From Rhynchopus sp. YZ270_cl-10 (lineage: Eukaryota > Euglenozoa > Diplonemea > Diplonemida > Diplonemidae): 64,000 nucleotides of DNA. The stretch spans positions 992,001 to 1,056,000 of the forward strand of contig OZ037928.1 of NCBI GenBank assembly GCA_964035575.1. Direction: 5' to 3'. The translations under genes were made by a program, and so were the position numbers. The notes below the pieces were generated by a model that worked only from the letters and a program-made list of their open reading frames with translations, had not been told where the DNA came from and made no database searches. Below are positions 31,501 through 41,200 of this stretch, piece by piece. How positions within the stretch are numbered: the stretch's first letter is position 1; the number at the start of each line of letters is the position of its first letter.

Positions 31501-33298
31501 TGGGGTTGCCAACCCAAGGGTTACTGAAGTGCACAAGAAGGGTGTGATAGAGTTGTTGTGGGACGACCTGGAGCGATACGGATGGCGGTGGAGCAGCTTC
31601 GACTTCTGGACCACACACATCGGGTTGAGGGTGCACGTTCGTCTGTGGGACAAGGGCAAATGGCTGCATGAGCTGAGAGAGGGCATCCGTGCACACGCGT
31701 ACCGCCTGACAGTGACGACGAGGCCGTCGATGCAGGGCATTGAGGGAGGTGTGGATCGCCAGGCGACGAACGCAGTGTGGAAGGACCGCACGACCGACAG
31801 ATACCTGGCGGGCGCGATACGCGGAGCCTTGTCGGGCTCTCAGTTGGTGGGGGTGCAGCTGCTGAGGAACAAGGAGGTGGAGACTTCGTTGTGCCGATAC
31901 TGTGGTGAGGCGATAGAGGACCGGAGACACGCTTGGTGGTGGTGCCCGCAGTGGGACGAAATTCGTGGAGAGGACATCGGAAAACTCAGGGTTTTGCTCA
32001 AAGACGCACCCCCGTGCTTCTTGGACTTTGGCCTGGTGCCGACGATATTCTTGCAGGAGCTGAGTGTTGCGGAGAGAGAGCAGACGGTGCGTCGTGTGCA
32101 ACTGATGCTGGTCAGCATCGCGCTGGCAAGGCAGAAGTACGACGTGGAACATGGGTTTTCGCAGAAGAAGAAGAAGCAAGCGGTGGTGGGCCAATCCCTT
32201 TTTCCTTGGGGCTGGAATCCTCAGGAGGGTGCAGTGCTTGAGAGCTACAACCCGCTGGAGAACGTACTGTGGGGGAGCAAGTACATGAAGAAGAGTCCAC
32301 GCTGGACGGAAGACCACTTCTGGGCGCTGAAGGCATGGCTCGCTGCATTGCGTTGGCCTGATGGCACAACGCCCCCCATCACGCAGCTCGAGCTCATGCT
32401 GGACTTTGAGATCTTCTCGGGGTTGGACGTACCGGGTGAGACGGTGTTGAAGAGGGCCGAATCTTTTGGTGCCATGATGCGGACGGCGAAAACTATGGCG
32501 CATGGAAGGGACGTATGGAAAGGAGTGGAGAAGAGGGAGGTGCACCACTTACAGGAACTGGGTGCGGGGATCATGACGGGGTATTCTGTGCGACCTGTGC
32601 TGACGCATGCGGCGGGGGTTGAAGGATACCTGAAGGAGTTGCAGGAGAAGGCGACGTCGCGGAGAGCACTCTCCCGACAAAAGGAAAAGACGAAGGCGAG
32701 GTGGGGTGACGACGCGGATGTGGCTCATACTTCCACTCCGGAAGAACGCTCAGCAAAGAACGAACGCTGGAAGGAAGCGAAGGAAGAGCAGAAGCAGGCA
32801 GAGGAGGTGCGTAGTAGAGCTGCGATAGCTGCAGTTGCGGCAGAGCAGATTCGACGACAGGAGGCACGCAGGCGGCAGACACCGGCTGTGCGTGTGGACG
32901 TAAGGAGGAAGGTGGGGGCCATGCGGGTGTGTGACATACACACCAAGATGCGATGCGGGGACTGCGAGCACAACAACATCTCCATCACGGCGTGTTGTGC
33001 GACGCACCATTGTGATGAGCTTATTTTGGGTGACTGTGTGGAGGCGCGTGAGGCGTGTGAGGTGCATAACTTCTCGATGTGCGGACAGTGTGCGGGTGCG
33101 GGGAACGTGTCGATGAAGCAGTGCTGTCAGAAGCACCACAACTGTGTGGCCCACGGGAGGGGTGCTTGCGGTGCATGTGTGCAGGCGGGACGGAAGAGGA
33201 AGAAGGACGGATTGCCGATGCTGGCGTCTCCTCAGGCCTGTTGCGGGAAAGGGCACCACGACACGTCCCAGGGGCGTCTCGGGTTTGCCCCGCGATAA
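28532..33298 (+). CDS. E2 copy 1 ORF2: APE endonuclease-reverse transcriptase (about 1588 aa)
   Basis: From the GTG at 28532: APE-type endonuclease, about 1-245 (SNVTALQ, QETK, GGVAILV, GGDFNAGPG, KRLDYVLL, LPQHRPVEI); reverse transcriptase, about 540-830 (LIPKGEDDTPLKQRPITIT, QQHGFRAGHST, FTIDYAKCFDRVP, NGILQGCPLS, YADD at 766-769); a Cys/His finger near 1120 (CRYCGEAIEDRRHAWWWC); and near 1465-1580 three repeated modules of pattern C-x2-H-x4-C-x2-C...CC-x2-3-HH. It is the enzyme that nicks target DNA and copies the RNA in place. There is no ATG before the endonuclease; the frame opens at 28505, overlapping the end of ORF1. Frameshifting, reinitiation or non-AUG starting must therefore be involved. 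The exact N-terminus is uncertain. Confidence 0.9.
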   Translation: MGLAPLKIVCSNVTALQTGGSSLLKVAEDAHVVLVQETKCTVTTQKRLSIEYREQGWQVVWGKELPEWRSAEEAKSGGVAILVKEGIPVLTSPPSSTLEKNLWDSTRWVKAKVAYGKGNEWIDVTSVYAPSADPEAREKILGEVMEAAAELGDIPGVIGGDFNAGPGKSGVLAATLDTGWWKDTAEEHARVLGTTPDNTYFSVKDGKEIRKRLDYVLLNRAACTGLSSVKVVHDSGLPQHRPVEIALDVGAYRQIVLAYTLPKQFPLDKCGQGVKNAQKAFASKELQWGALQHPQDRWIQWNKWAEDFLLQACEGEIEGPTKAYCGRGKTFDPKPKHRTAKQSKEGDALTVSQRRLTKNVGRLEECRLWYVRSNGGVPPHDVCNCWSKARKELRVLLDDDSLQQDMPSEEALVDLCRAVRVKVSTLADRVKRKRLEDWRQRLRDAWHNAPKAIFKYCKDEQYRKMTALKNEDGKFTANAEEMDTLLHEAWMPILRRYAEKPEPDWGAFREKFTEDIAGKGQAMQMDRLTGKELQQTLGRMKTQTSAGVEGWRMAELKALPLVLLDRLADVFDAIECTGEWPPSLMRALIALIPKGEDDTPLKQRPITITSCIYRLWAAARLRRLIKWQESWIGEQQHGFRAGHSTAHLYWHLSLKLEKAVLSGDDTDQVWGFTIDYAKCFDRVPHEIVLSLAEEWGAHWRILGPLRAAYTAMERRFKLGDVGVGGTFRTTNGILQGCPLSVVLLNALMAVWGSAVTRRTGAIAMGYADDVYAVANTEAEVHGAARVTKEFITAADMEVKAEKCVGFTSKEGTKTKFGLGDGLFPDKKQFGAVGADILAGKGNFGPIARERAVTAHRVFTRVSSVPLSFTEKALIGARGPMMAALHGCEVTDFSKQTIETLRQGAALAVWGQGRKQRTLNIVWHVLSPVGIDAPAEIVQRRMAAFLRLTEDDGMRREAEEVWRLAHDRRAEREVRRRDRASDLARLRRENPGVANPRVTEVHKKGVIELLWDDLERYGWRWSSFDFWTTHIGLRVHVRLWDKGKWLHELREGIRAHAYRLTVTTRPSMQGIEGGVDRQATNAVWKDRTTDRYLAGAIRGALSGSQLVGVQLLRNKEVETSLCRYCGEAIEDRRHAWWWCPQWDEIRGEDIGKLRVLLKDAPPCFLDFGLVPTIFLQELSVAEREQTVRRVQLMLVSIALARQKYDVEHGFSQKKKKQAVVGQSLFPWGWNPQEGAVLESYNPLENVLWGSKYMKKSPRWTEDHFWALKAWLAALRWPDGTTPPITQLELMLDFEIFSGLDVPGETVLKRAESFGAMMRTAKTMAHGRDVWKGVEKREVHHLQELGAGIMTGYSVRPVLTHAAGVEGYLKELQEKATSRRALSRQKEKTKARWGDDADVAHTSTPEERSAKNERWKEAKEEQKQAEEVRSRAAIAAVAAEQIRRQEARRRQTPAVRVDVRRKVGAMRVCDIHTKMRCGDCEHNNISITACCATHHCDELILGDCVEAREACEVHNFSMCGQCAGAGNVSMKQCCQKHHNCVAHGRGACGACVQAGRKRKKDGLPMLASPQACCGKGHHDTSQGRLGFAPR

Positions 33299-33374
33299 CG
33301 AAGGTGGTCACGTGGCGCCTTTCTCACCTCTCAGTTCATCTGAGAAGGTGGGGATGGGTCACGTCAACAAGTTT

Positions 33375-33393
33375 AAGCTTTAACCAACCTGGA
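33375..33393 (+). repeat. Target-site duplication of E2 copy 1, right
   Basis: Same 19 bp as 25600-25618. Confidence 0.95.
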
Positions 33394-33835
33394 TCTGACA
33401 CCACTCAGCAACGTTACGGAGATTTGTTGGGACTTTCTTTACGGTTGCAAAGGTTTAACGACCCTTGATCTGACACCACTCAACAACGTTACGAAGATTG
33501 AGAGAGACTTTCTTTCCAACTGCCAAGCTTTAACCGACCTGGATCTGACACCATTCAACAACGTAACGGAGATTGAGAGTGGCTTTCTTTCCAGCTGTTA
33601 CTCTTTAACCACCCTTGATCTCTCACCACTGAGTAAGGTTAATAAGGTAGGTTCATATTTTACTGCTCACTGCACTTCGTTGACGAGTATTTACCTTTCC
33701 GGCTGCAGCAGTGCTGTGTCCAACGAGGTAAGGAAAAGCGACCAGCTGAGCAAGCTTGTGGTTGAAGAACGTCCGAAACACAGCAGAGACGAATCCCCCG
33801 AGCAAGCCCACAAACGACAGAGATACGCACAATGA
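33394..33835 (+). pseudogene. LRR protein copy B, C-terminal part
   Basis: The frame continues the LRR unit broken by E2 (DLTPLSNVTEICWDFLYGCKG) through about four more units and the tail RPKHSRDESPEQAHKRQRYAQ, to TGA. It lacks its own start codon at the junction and is cut off from its promoter by 7.8 kb, so it is probably silent. Fewer LRR units than A or C: repeat number varies among copies. Confidence 0.88.
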
Positions 33836-33945
33836 CGACGTAGTGTGCTGGTGGGAGGGGATAAAGGGAAGGACGGGAAGAAGGGTAAGAAGGGAGGTGG
33901 GGAAGGGCCGGTGGGTACTGCCTACTCTACTCGCCTCCACAAACT
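33836..33945 (+). repeat. Shared 3' flank of copies B and C, copy 1
   Basis: GTGCTGGTGGGAGGGGATAA to CTCGCCTCCACAAACT is repeated after copy C at 36318-36427 with very few changes. Probably the family's ancestral 3' UTR. Copy A has lost it after the first dozen bases. Confidence 0.88.
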
Positions 33946-33989
33946 TTGCAAAACAAAAAAGACACAAAAGCAGGGAAAGGGGTTGAGTA

Positions 33990-34218
33990 GGGAACAAGGG
34001 GAACAAGGGGAACAAGGGGAACAAGGGGAACAAGGGGAACAAGGGGAACAAGGGGAACAAGGGGAACAAGGGGAACAAGGGGAACAAGGGGAACAAGGGG
34101 AACAAGGGGAACAAGGGGAACAAGGGGAACAAGGGGAACAAGGGGAACAAGGGGAACAAGGGGAACAAGGGGAACAAGGGGAACAAGGGGAACAAGGGGA
34201 ACAAGGGGAACAAGGGGA
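33990..34218 (+). repeat. Minisatellite (GGGGAACAA)n, about 25 units
   Basis: Near-perfect 9-bp tandem repeat. Because the unit is three codons long it leaves long frames in all phases (GEQ on the forward strand, PLFPLF on the reverse). I do not treat these as genes. Such perfect arrays are usually length-variable between individuals. Confidence 0.95.
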
Positions 34219-34390
34219 CATTTATCTACAGTCGTACCAAAACAAAAAATGGATGAAAAAAAGTACCAACCCCCCACGCCTCCAACAGTCTTGTGCCCAC
34301 TACAGTCAGTTGATGTTGTTTTTGTTTCTGCGTATGATTGTGCCCACCCCTGCACAGTTTTGCTTCCCAGCCAGAACCTACGTCACACAG
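34219..34390. other. Intergenic, no gene seen
   Basis: Unique sequence between the minisatellite and the upstream module of copy C. No coding signal. Confidence 0.5.
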
Positions 34391-34399
34391 GCCTCATGG

Positions 34400-34480
34400 C
34401 TCTGTGTCTCCAATGATCCTTTCATTCATCTGACTGATGAGTGGAAGCGGGTGGAGGGCATATCAGGTGCAAACCACGAA
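34400..34480 (+). promoter_or_regulatory. Upstream module U of copy C
   Basis: CTGATGAGTGGAAGCGGGTG and GGGCATATCAGGTGCAAACC match the module ahead of copies B and D. It stands about 500 bp before the ATG. Confidence 0.5.
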
Positions 34481-34804
34481 ATGGCTTCAACGTGCTTTTG
34501 CATTTTCAATGTCACATTAGATGTTCCATGTTGCTTCCCACTTCATGTATCACTCATATAGCACCCAAACACACACATTCGTGGACAGGATGTACGTTGC
34601 AATCCCCACACACGTTGCCCGTTTTTGAGCGTCATGTCTCCCAAGCATACCTCCCACGTGTCGAAGCTTTCTCTACGAGGTGCCACCAGATGCTTCTCCT
34701 GATGGGTGCAGGTGTATAGCCTCTCCTCCTGTTCCGTCATGAGGTGTCTCGTGACTCAGGATGTGGGCACGAAGTGTTCCCCAGTATCGTGGTGCGTCGA
34801 GTAT

Positions 34805-34970
34805 ACTTTTGCAACACCACAGAGTTCGGCACACAGTGCACATACCTCACCTTCAGCACCCGTCAGCAGAGGCAAGGTTCTTTGAAAAGACTGCAGGCTT
34901 GTTGTCTTGTCCTCCACACCCCACCACCACACACAGAGCTCAGAACACAAAAAGAAACCACAACAAACAA
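34805..34970 (+). promoter_or_regulatory. 5' leader of LRR copy C (type 1)
   Basis: TTTTGCAACACCACAGAG to CAACAAACAA is nearly identical to the leader of copy A, with a handful of substitutions. Confidence 0.7.
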
Positions 34971-36317
34971 ATGGACGTGCACTTCGAGGATTTCAAAGCG
35001 AATCAGCACACAGTCGAGGTGGGTGCAGATGACACAGCGGAGCACATGCGGCGGAAGGTGGCGTCTGCAATGGGGCTGCCTGAAGACAGCTTTTGCATGA
35101 GTTTCGGAGACGAAGCGATGGTCGAAGGATACGACATGACGCAGCTGAGTGCTGGTGACACAATCGTGCTGACGAAGTCGAAGAAGTACGAAGCTGTTGC
35201 AGAGCTTCGTGCGTTGGGTGAGACAAACCTGACGTCCGAGAGGTTAAAGAAGGTGAAGGATCCTGAGGTGGCGTGTTTGCTTCTGCAGGCGGAGGTTGCG
35301 ACTGTCATTCCTGATTGGTTCTTGTGGAGGGGATCGTTAACGCGACTTGATCTCAGTGCTGTGTCCTTTGTGACACAGATTGGAGACAAGTTCCTCTACG
35401 ACTGCACCTCGTTAACAAGTATTGACCTGTCTGGGTTGAGCAATGTGACGCGGATTGGCAACAACTTTCTTTACAACTGCGAAGCTTTAACCACCCTTGA
35501 TCTGACACCACTCAACAACGTTACGAAGATTGAGAGGCACTTTCTTTACGGCTGCGAAGCTTTAACGACCCTGGATCTGACACCTCTCAACAACGTTACG
35601 AAGATTGAAGCTTATTTGCTTTGCGGCTGCAAAGGTTTAACCAACCTGGATCTGACACCACTCAGCAACGTTACGAGGATTGAGAAGTATTTTCTTTCCG
35701 GCTGCAACTCTTTAACGACCCTTGATCTGACACCACTCAGCAGGATGACGGTGATCAGTGGTCGCTTTCTTTCCGGCTGCGAAGCTTTATCCAGTCTGGA
35801 TCTGACACCCCTCAACAACGTGACGGTGATTGAAGAGAGCTTTCTTTACCGCTGCTCCGCTTTTACCACCCTTGATCTGACACCACTCAAGAACGTTACG
35901 AAGATTGAGGAATGCTTTCTTTGCGGCTGCAAGGGTTTAACCACCCTTGATCTCACACCACTGAGCAACGTTACGATGATTGATGGTAGCTTTCTTTCCT
36001 ACTGCAAGGCTTTAACCACCCTGGATCTGACACCACTCAAGAACGTTACGAAGATTAGTGGTCGCTTTCTTGGTGGTTGCAACTCTTTAACCAGCCTTGA
36101 TCTGACACCACTGAAGAAGGTGAAGAACGTAGGTACGTATTTTGCTGCTCACTGCACTTCGTTAAGGAGTATTTACCTTTCCGGCTGCAGCAGTGCTGTG
36201 TCCAACAAAGTAAGGAAAACCAAGAAGCTGAGCAAGCTTGTGGTTGAAGAACGTCCGAAACGCAGCAGAGACGAATCCCCCGAGCAAGCCCGCAAACGAC
36301 AGAGACACGCACAATGA
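34971..36317 (+). CDS. LRR protein copy C, intact (448 aa)
   Basis: The only uninterrupted member here. Residues 1-69 form a ubiquitin-like beta-grasp domain (HTVEVGADDTAEHMRRKVA, GDTIVLT). About 73-120 are a helical linker (KYEAVAELRALGETNLT, ACLLLQAEVATVIP). About 120-410 hold some twelve LRR units of about 24 residues (SLTTLDLTPLNNVTKIE-FLGC). The tail is basic (RPKRSRDESPEQARKRQ) and could serve as a nuclear-localisation signal. There is no signal peptide or membrane segment, so a cytoplasmic or nuclear adaptor is more likely than a surface protein. The start follows the conserved leader. Function unknown. The units are very alike at the DNA level, which favours unequal exchange and offers many E2 target sites. 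Confidence 0.9.
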   Translation: MDVHFEDFKANQHTVEVGADDTAEHMRRKVASAMGLPEDSFCMSFGDEAMVEGYDMTQLSAGDTIVLTKSKKYEAVAELRALGETNLTSERLKKVKDPEVACLLLQAEVATVIPDWFLWRGSLTRLDLSAVSFVTQIGDKFLYDCTSLTSIDLSGLSNVTRIGNNFLYNCEALTTLDLTPLNNVTKIERHFLYGCEALTTLDLTPLNNVTKIEAYLLCGCKGLTNLDLTPLSNVTRIEKYFLSGCNSLTTLDLTPLSRMTVISGRFLSGCEALSSLDLTPLNNVTVIEESFLYRCSAFTTLDLTPLKNVTKIEECFLCGCKGLTTLDLTPLSNVTMIDGSFLSYCKALTTLDLTPLKNVTKISGRFLGGCNSLTSLDLTPLKKVKNVGTYFAAHCTSLRSIYLSGCSSAVSNKVRKTKKLSKLVVEERPKRSRDESPEQARKRQRHAQ

Positions 36318-36427
36318 CGACGTGGTGTGCTGGTGGGAGGGGATAAAGGGAAGGACGGGAAGAAGGGTAAGAAGGGAGGTGGGGAAGGGCCGGTAGGTAC
36401 TGCCTACTCTACTCGCCTCCACAAACT
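36318..36427 (+). repeat. Shared 3' flank of copies B and C, copy 2
   Basis: Near-identical to 33836-33945, ending at CCTCCACAAACTCAG. The following TAGAGGGGACGTCAGAC is unique. Confidence 0.88.
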
Positions 36428-36503
36428 CAGTGTTTTTTCTAGAGGGGACGTCAGACTTTTTTATGGTGGGGCAGAGTGGTCGTGGCAGTAAAAATCTGAA
36501 ATT

Positions 36504-36962
36504 TTAAGCGCAATTTTGTGAAATGTTGCGCACCGTGGCTTCGCCAGAAACTTTCGTTTTAGCAAAATATAGAAGTAAAATTCACGGACACTGACGATAA
36601 TTACCAACAAAAGTGCCATTTTTTGTCAACATTTTTTTAGAAATGTTCCGTACCGTGGCTTCGCCAGGAACCTTTGGGCTATGACCGCCGTTTCTTTTGT
36701 AAATGTACTGAGTTTACTGACTGGTGCATATATCAACGAAGTGCCGAACTCCGCAGTTGGACAACCGAGTAATTTTCACATCGCCAGAGGGCCCCAACTT
36801 GAGCTGGGGTGGGGATCCGGGCGTGCAACGGGCGCCCGCGCTCGGCCGAGTTTAAACGAAAACCCACGAAACCTATATAATCCCCTGTTGCATGGTCGAC
36901 TGCGAGGGGAAAAAAATGTGCACTTTTTTGCCCTATGCCCCCCCGTCAGCCAAAAACCCCGA
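36504..36962 (+). repeat. Dispersed repeat R1, copy 2
   Basis: About 459 bp matching 13551-14010 from AAGCGCAATTTTGTG to CAGCCAAAAACCCCGA, including the TATA-like CCTATATAATCC. It shows roughly 90% identity by eye. Confidence 0.85.
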
Positions 36963-38025
36963 GTGTATTAGCCCCAGATGGGACTGGCTTCCACTATAGC
37001 CTTTCCCACACCGCGAGGCAGGGAGAATACCCCGAGCCCACTTACTTCGCACAAGGATTTGCTCCCTTGTGTTCCAATTATACCCGTTTCGTTGACTGAC
37101 GAGCGGTAGCGGGAGTAGGACATCTCAACGTAGACCGCGAAATGGAAGTAAGTTGGGCGGAGGGTGGGCGTGGCGTGGATATATTCTGTTGCGACACGTG
37201 ATTTTTCCAAGTTTTCAAAAAAAAAAAAAAACAAAAAAAAAAAAAAAAGACACAAAAACATGGGAGGCACAAAGCAGGGAAAGGGGTTGAGGGACAGGAG
37301 GATAGGGATAACGTCTGCCTAGATTAGAAGCGGACCTGTGTTCAGGCCGCCAGTGTACAGCCGGGTCGTGCTTGACTTCGAGAACAGCTCTGGGCCAAGG
37401 AGGTCCTCAGTGTCGTCAGTTCGCACCCTTTCAAGAATTAAGAGACCATATTAAGAAAACAAACCAGACACAGCCTCCCAGTGTTGTGAAACGAGAAGGA
37501 TACTGGCAAAAAAGAATAAAGAACAAAAAAGTCACTCTTTAATTTTCTCTGCAATCTGACGAAGTGGATTGTCGTTCTGGCACGGAGTATGGGAACCCTA
37601 TTTTGTACCCTGAGGACTGTAGAGAAGCAGCCAAGGCAAGCATATGTCAACAGACGTGCCCAACTCGGTCCATGGGAGGCCATTCTGTCTCTTGTTCCAT
37701 GATTCTCTTTCCCAGCATTTTTTTCTCTCTGTTCTTCTTTTTCCTCTACTTGGGGATTTTTACGTCTTGTGCTGTAGCCCGCAGGGTACTTTTGTGCTTT
37801 CATCCGTATGGCTGGCATCGTACAGTGGGTCAATCGGAGGGGCCTGCATCAACAACTAAAGGGGGTGGACCTATTATCCACACATAGCATTCTGAGCATT
37901 CTCAGAAAAGGAGACGTTTTGGAGATTTTTTTGCTTCCATTATTTATTTTAACAAATGCCCCTCGTGTAATTATTTGTGAAGTAAAAAGTTGCTTGTGGT
38001 CACAAAAGAGACTATTTTTCATATA
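36963..38025. other. Intergenic, with one dispersed 70-bp repeat
   Basis: A relative of module U lies near 37080-37140 and an A-rich tract at 37217-37250. A segment at 37792-37861 (GGCTGGCATCGTACAGTGGG) recurs at 51311-51381. No gene seen. Confidence 0.55.
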
Positions 38026-38096
38026 ATTGGTGTGACTGAAAAGGGGTGCTATTTTGTGCTACTTTCTGCTATTTTGGGGTCGTCAGCCACACCAAC
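38026..38096. mobile_element. Small TIR element (MITE-like), about 70 bp
   Basis: The ends TTGGTGTGACTGA and TCAGCCACACCAA are inverted repeats with one mismatch. The inside, TGCTATTTTGTGCTACTTTC, recurs in the pair near 53370-53518. No ORF. Confidence 0.7.
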
Positions 38097-38206
38097 AATG
38101 GCTATGCTATGTGAAACCACTGCTCATGTGATGTTCCTTCTACCCCTTTTCCCTACAACACCATTCTCCTCTTCAGTACACAACATTGGAATATACACAA
38201 AACACG

Positions 38207-41200
38207 ATGTTGGTCTCGGTGCAGAACAGCACAATCATCTCACGTGCCTGCATTGGTGTGGGGCTGTGTGTGTTGCTTCTGCTCATTGCCACGGATGATG
38301 AGGTGGAGGTGGACGTCGCCCCACCGCCGTTGGAGGCGTCACGACAGGAGATCGGCGAGTTGCTGGCCTCTGTCGGGCTGCTTGAGTACGGTGGTGTGCT
38401 GGAGTCCTACTCTCTACTGTCAGTCCCGATCATTGCCTCGCAGCACGTCGAGAACGTCCCACCCGCCATCAAGCCCTACCACTGGAAGGTCATCATCCAA
38501 GAAGCACGCAAAGCGCTCAACCCCACACAGCACCTCACCAACGGCGAGGCTGCTGCAGCGGAACCCTCTGTACCACTTCCCATCGAAGTCTTGAAGGACG
38601 CCCCAGAGGATAAGGTGGCACTGGAAATGCCAAAAACACGGACAATGGGAAACTGTCGGGTCACCCGCTCCTTTGTCCCTGCAGACAAGGAGAGAGAGCC
38701 GCCGCTGTTCTGGTCCTTCCCGGGGTCCGGAAATACGTGGATCAGGTTTTTGATTGAGCAGGCAACAGGGTTTTACACTGGCTCGGTGTACCGTGATCTG
38801 GACATCATCAAGGTCATGCCTGGCGAGCTGCGCTGCGACCGCAGTGTCGTTGCCGTAAAGGGCCACCCCAACTGGACACCCTTCGACCTAGTGGACGGTG
38901 CCTACAAACCAGATGCACGCTGGACCCTCCCAGACCAGCGCGGCAGCAAAGTCGTCGAAAACACGGAGTTCTGGTACGGCAAAACAGACATCAACCCGAG
39001 ACCAACAATCAAAGCCTTCTACAAGAAATGCAATGCAGTAGAAATCGACCGCGCCTTGGTAGTAACCCGCGACCCCTTTGCCGCACTGTGGGCGGAATAC
39101 CAGCGGGTGAAATCCGAACGTGTCGTCAACGGCACCAAGGAGTACGGCCACATTGCGAAACTCGCGAAGGCCGACTTCGACCCGAACGACATGCGCTACC
39201 AGGTTATATCACTGATGCAGGATTGGGTCCTGCAGTTCGTCGGATACGAAGGGTTTACCGAGAAACACGGCTGCGAATCCGTTCTCTTCCAACCCTTTGA
39301 GGAGCTGGTCAGCCCCAAGACACGCGACCTCTCTCTTGCCCGCATCGCAGCACACCTCAGAAAACCCATGGTCACAACCCCTGAATGTGCCTTCACCCTT
39401 GCAGACCATCCAGCAATCCGACGCGATAAAATCAAAGATCCAGCCTACATGACAATCCAAGATGCCTACAACGACCCTCGTGTAGGAGACCTCGTATGCG
39501 ATATGTACGAAATTGCGGGCCCAGAACTCAAAATTTTCGGCTACAAACCACCCCCGTATGGACCTAATAAAGGGAAGTGCCCACCGCCGAAGCGCAGCGT
39601 TCCGGTGATATCAAAGCACAGCGTGTTAACCTCTGGGACATTAAAATGCAAATCCGATCGGGTACGTGGCATGTCTTCACCTGCTTATCATCTTAACCCA
39701 GACATCTACGATAGTACGGTGACGCCGCAGGAGGTGGAAACGGCTGAGTTTCTGCCGAAGCATAAAAAGGAGGAGAACGTAGGGAAGAAGCGGGCAGATG
39801 ACTTCGAGGAAGTAGCATTGGAAGGGGTGAGCTTTGAGCATCCGTACATCACCATGGCAATTACGGGGCGGAACGACAACCACTCGGGGGATGTGATCCA
39901 GCGGACGCAGAACAACCTAAACAACATCGCGTCGTACGCGGACCGCTACAAAATCGCAGTCGAAGTCATCATTGTCGAATGGAACCCAGAGCCCGAACGC
40001 AAACCCCTCGCCAACGTTCTGGTGCTCCCGAACACTACCTCAGGACAGTACATCTCAATTCGCGTGATAACCGTACCTCCACCGCTCCACGACGTCTACG
40101 TGCCCCCACCCATCCATCTTCCGGTACAGCAGTATGCGGGGAAGAATGTTGCGGTTAGAAGGGCGAGGGGAGAGTTTGTGCTCTGTTGGAATGCGGACAT
40201 GCTTTTGAACGGAGCGTTCTTCGACTTTCTGAAGACCAAGAGCCTGCGGAAAGGGGTCTACTATCGGGTGGACAGAATAGATTTTGATAAGCCGTTTCCT
40301 CCGGGGTTCGATATTGGGAATTTGGAAGGTGAGAAGGAGAGGGCGTGGACGGAGTTGCATGCGTATCAGATCCGCACGGCAGTAGGGACCAGGACCATCC
40401 CAACTGCGTCAGAAAAGGCAACGTTCTGGAGTGATTTTCACCTACACAACGACACGACCCACCGCTATGCGCTACGTTGCTGCGAACAACAGTGTGAGAG
40501 GAAATTTAAGTCCTGCCGTTGGAAAACCTGGGCCGGGTGGAGTGGCGACAAAATTCGTGACGAAGTGCCGAAGTACCGCCAACGAGGGCAAATGGGCGAG
40601 ATCGAAGACATTCTCAACATTCCACAGATGTTCCACGCAAACGCACCAGGTGACTTCATCCTTATGGCAAAGGAAGACTGGATGAAGCTCAGGGGCTATC
40701 CTGAAGCACCCTTCTTCGTCGAGATTGACAAGGTATTTCTTTTTTTTTCTTCCACGAACGTGTGTTTAGAGACCAGAAAAATGAGAGCGATCCATGCAAC
40801 GGCTCAAAAATATCTCAAAAATAGTATCTCTGTGTGGATGCAAAACTGCATTCTGACAAAGTGCTGACAAGAGCGATTCCCCCCCCCCCCTTTTTTTTTT
40901 TGGACTCCAGCCACACCAATCATGGATGTAGAAAGTACGTGAAGTACTTTCTACATCCATGACCAATCTTCCATTTTCCTCTCCCCCCTCTCCCCCCCTC
41001 TCCCCCCTCCCCCCTCTCCCCCTTCCCCTCAAAAATACCAGAATTTATTTTCTACTAAAATCATCCCCCATCCTCCCATCTCATTCACAGTACATCATGA
41101 CGCAAGCCTTCGCTGCAGGCATGGACCAGGTCATCCTACAGCCCCCGATCGCCTCCTTCCATCAGTACCATGCTGGGTCGTGGGGGTCCGCCGGAGGCAT

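Larger units (their letters stand above)
25619..33374 (+). mobile_element. E2 copy 1: two-ORF APE-type LINE inserted in an LRR unit
   Basis: The element is 7756 bp, bounded by a 19-bp target-site duplication. It starts GGGATACACACAACG, and the whole 5' leader is 40 bp. ORF1 and ORF2 both look intact. The 3' UTR is about 75 bp with a stem-loop (CACCTCTCAG...CTGAGAAGGTG) and ends CGTCAACAAGTTT, without poly(A). A second copy in gene D is at least 98% identical by eye and sits at the homologous base of another LRR unit, so the element is young and target-specific. Confidence 0.95.

Noticed and set aside
25845-33259. Many reverse-strand frames of 100-400 codons opposite the E2 ORFs (and the same opposite copy 2 and E1)
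   Set aside because: They are GC-rich shadow frames: low-complexity, Arg/Ser/Pro/His-rich, and without any domain.
33845-34561. Forward GEQ-repeat and reverse PLF-repeat proteins
   Set aside because: They are readings of a 9-bp minisatellite, whose unit length is a multiple of three and so cannot close a frame.
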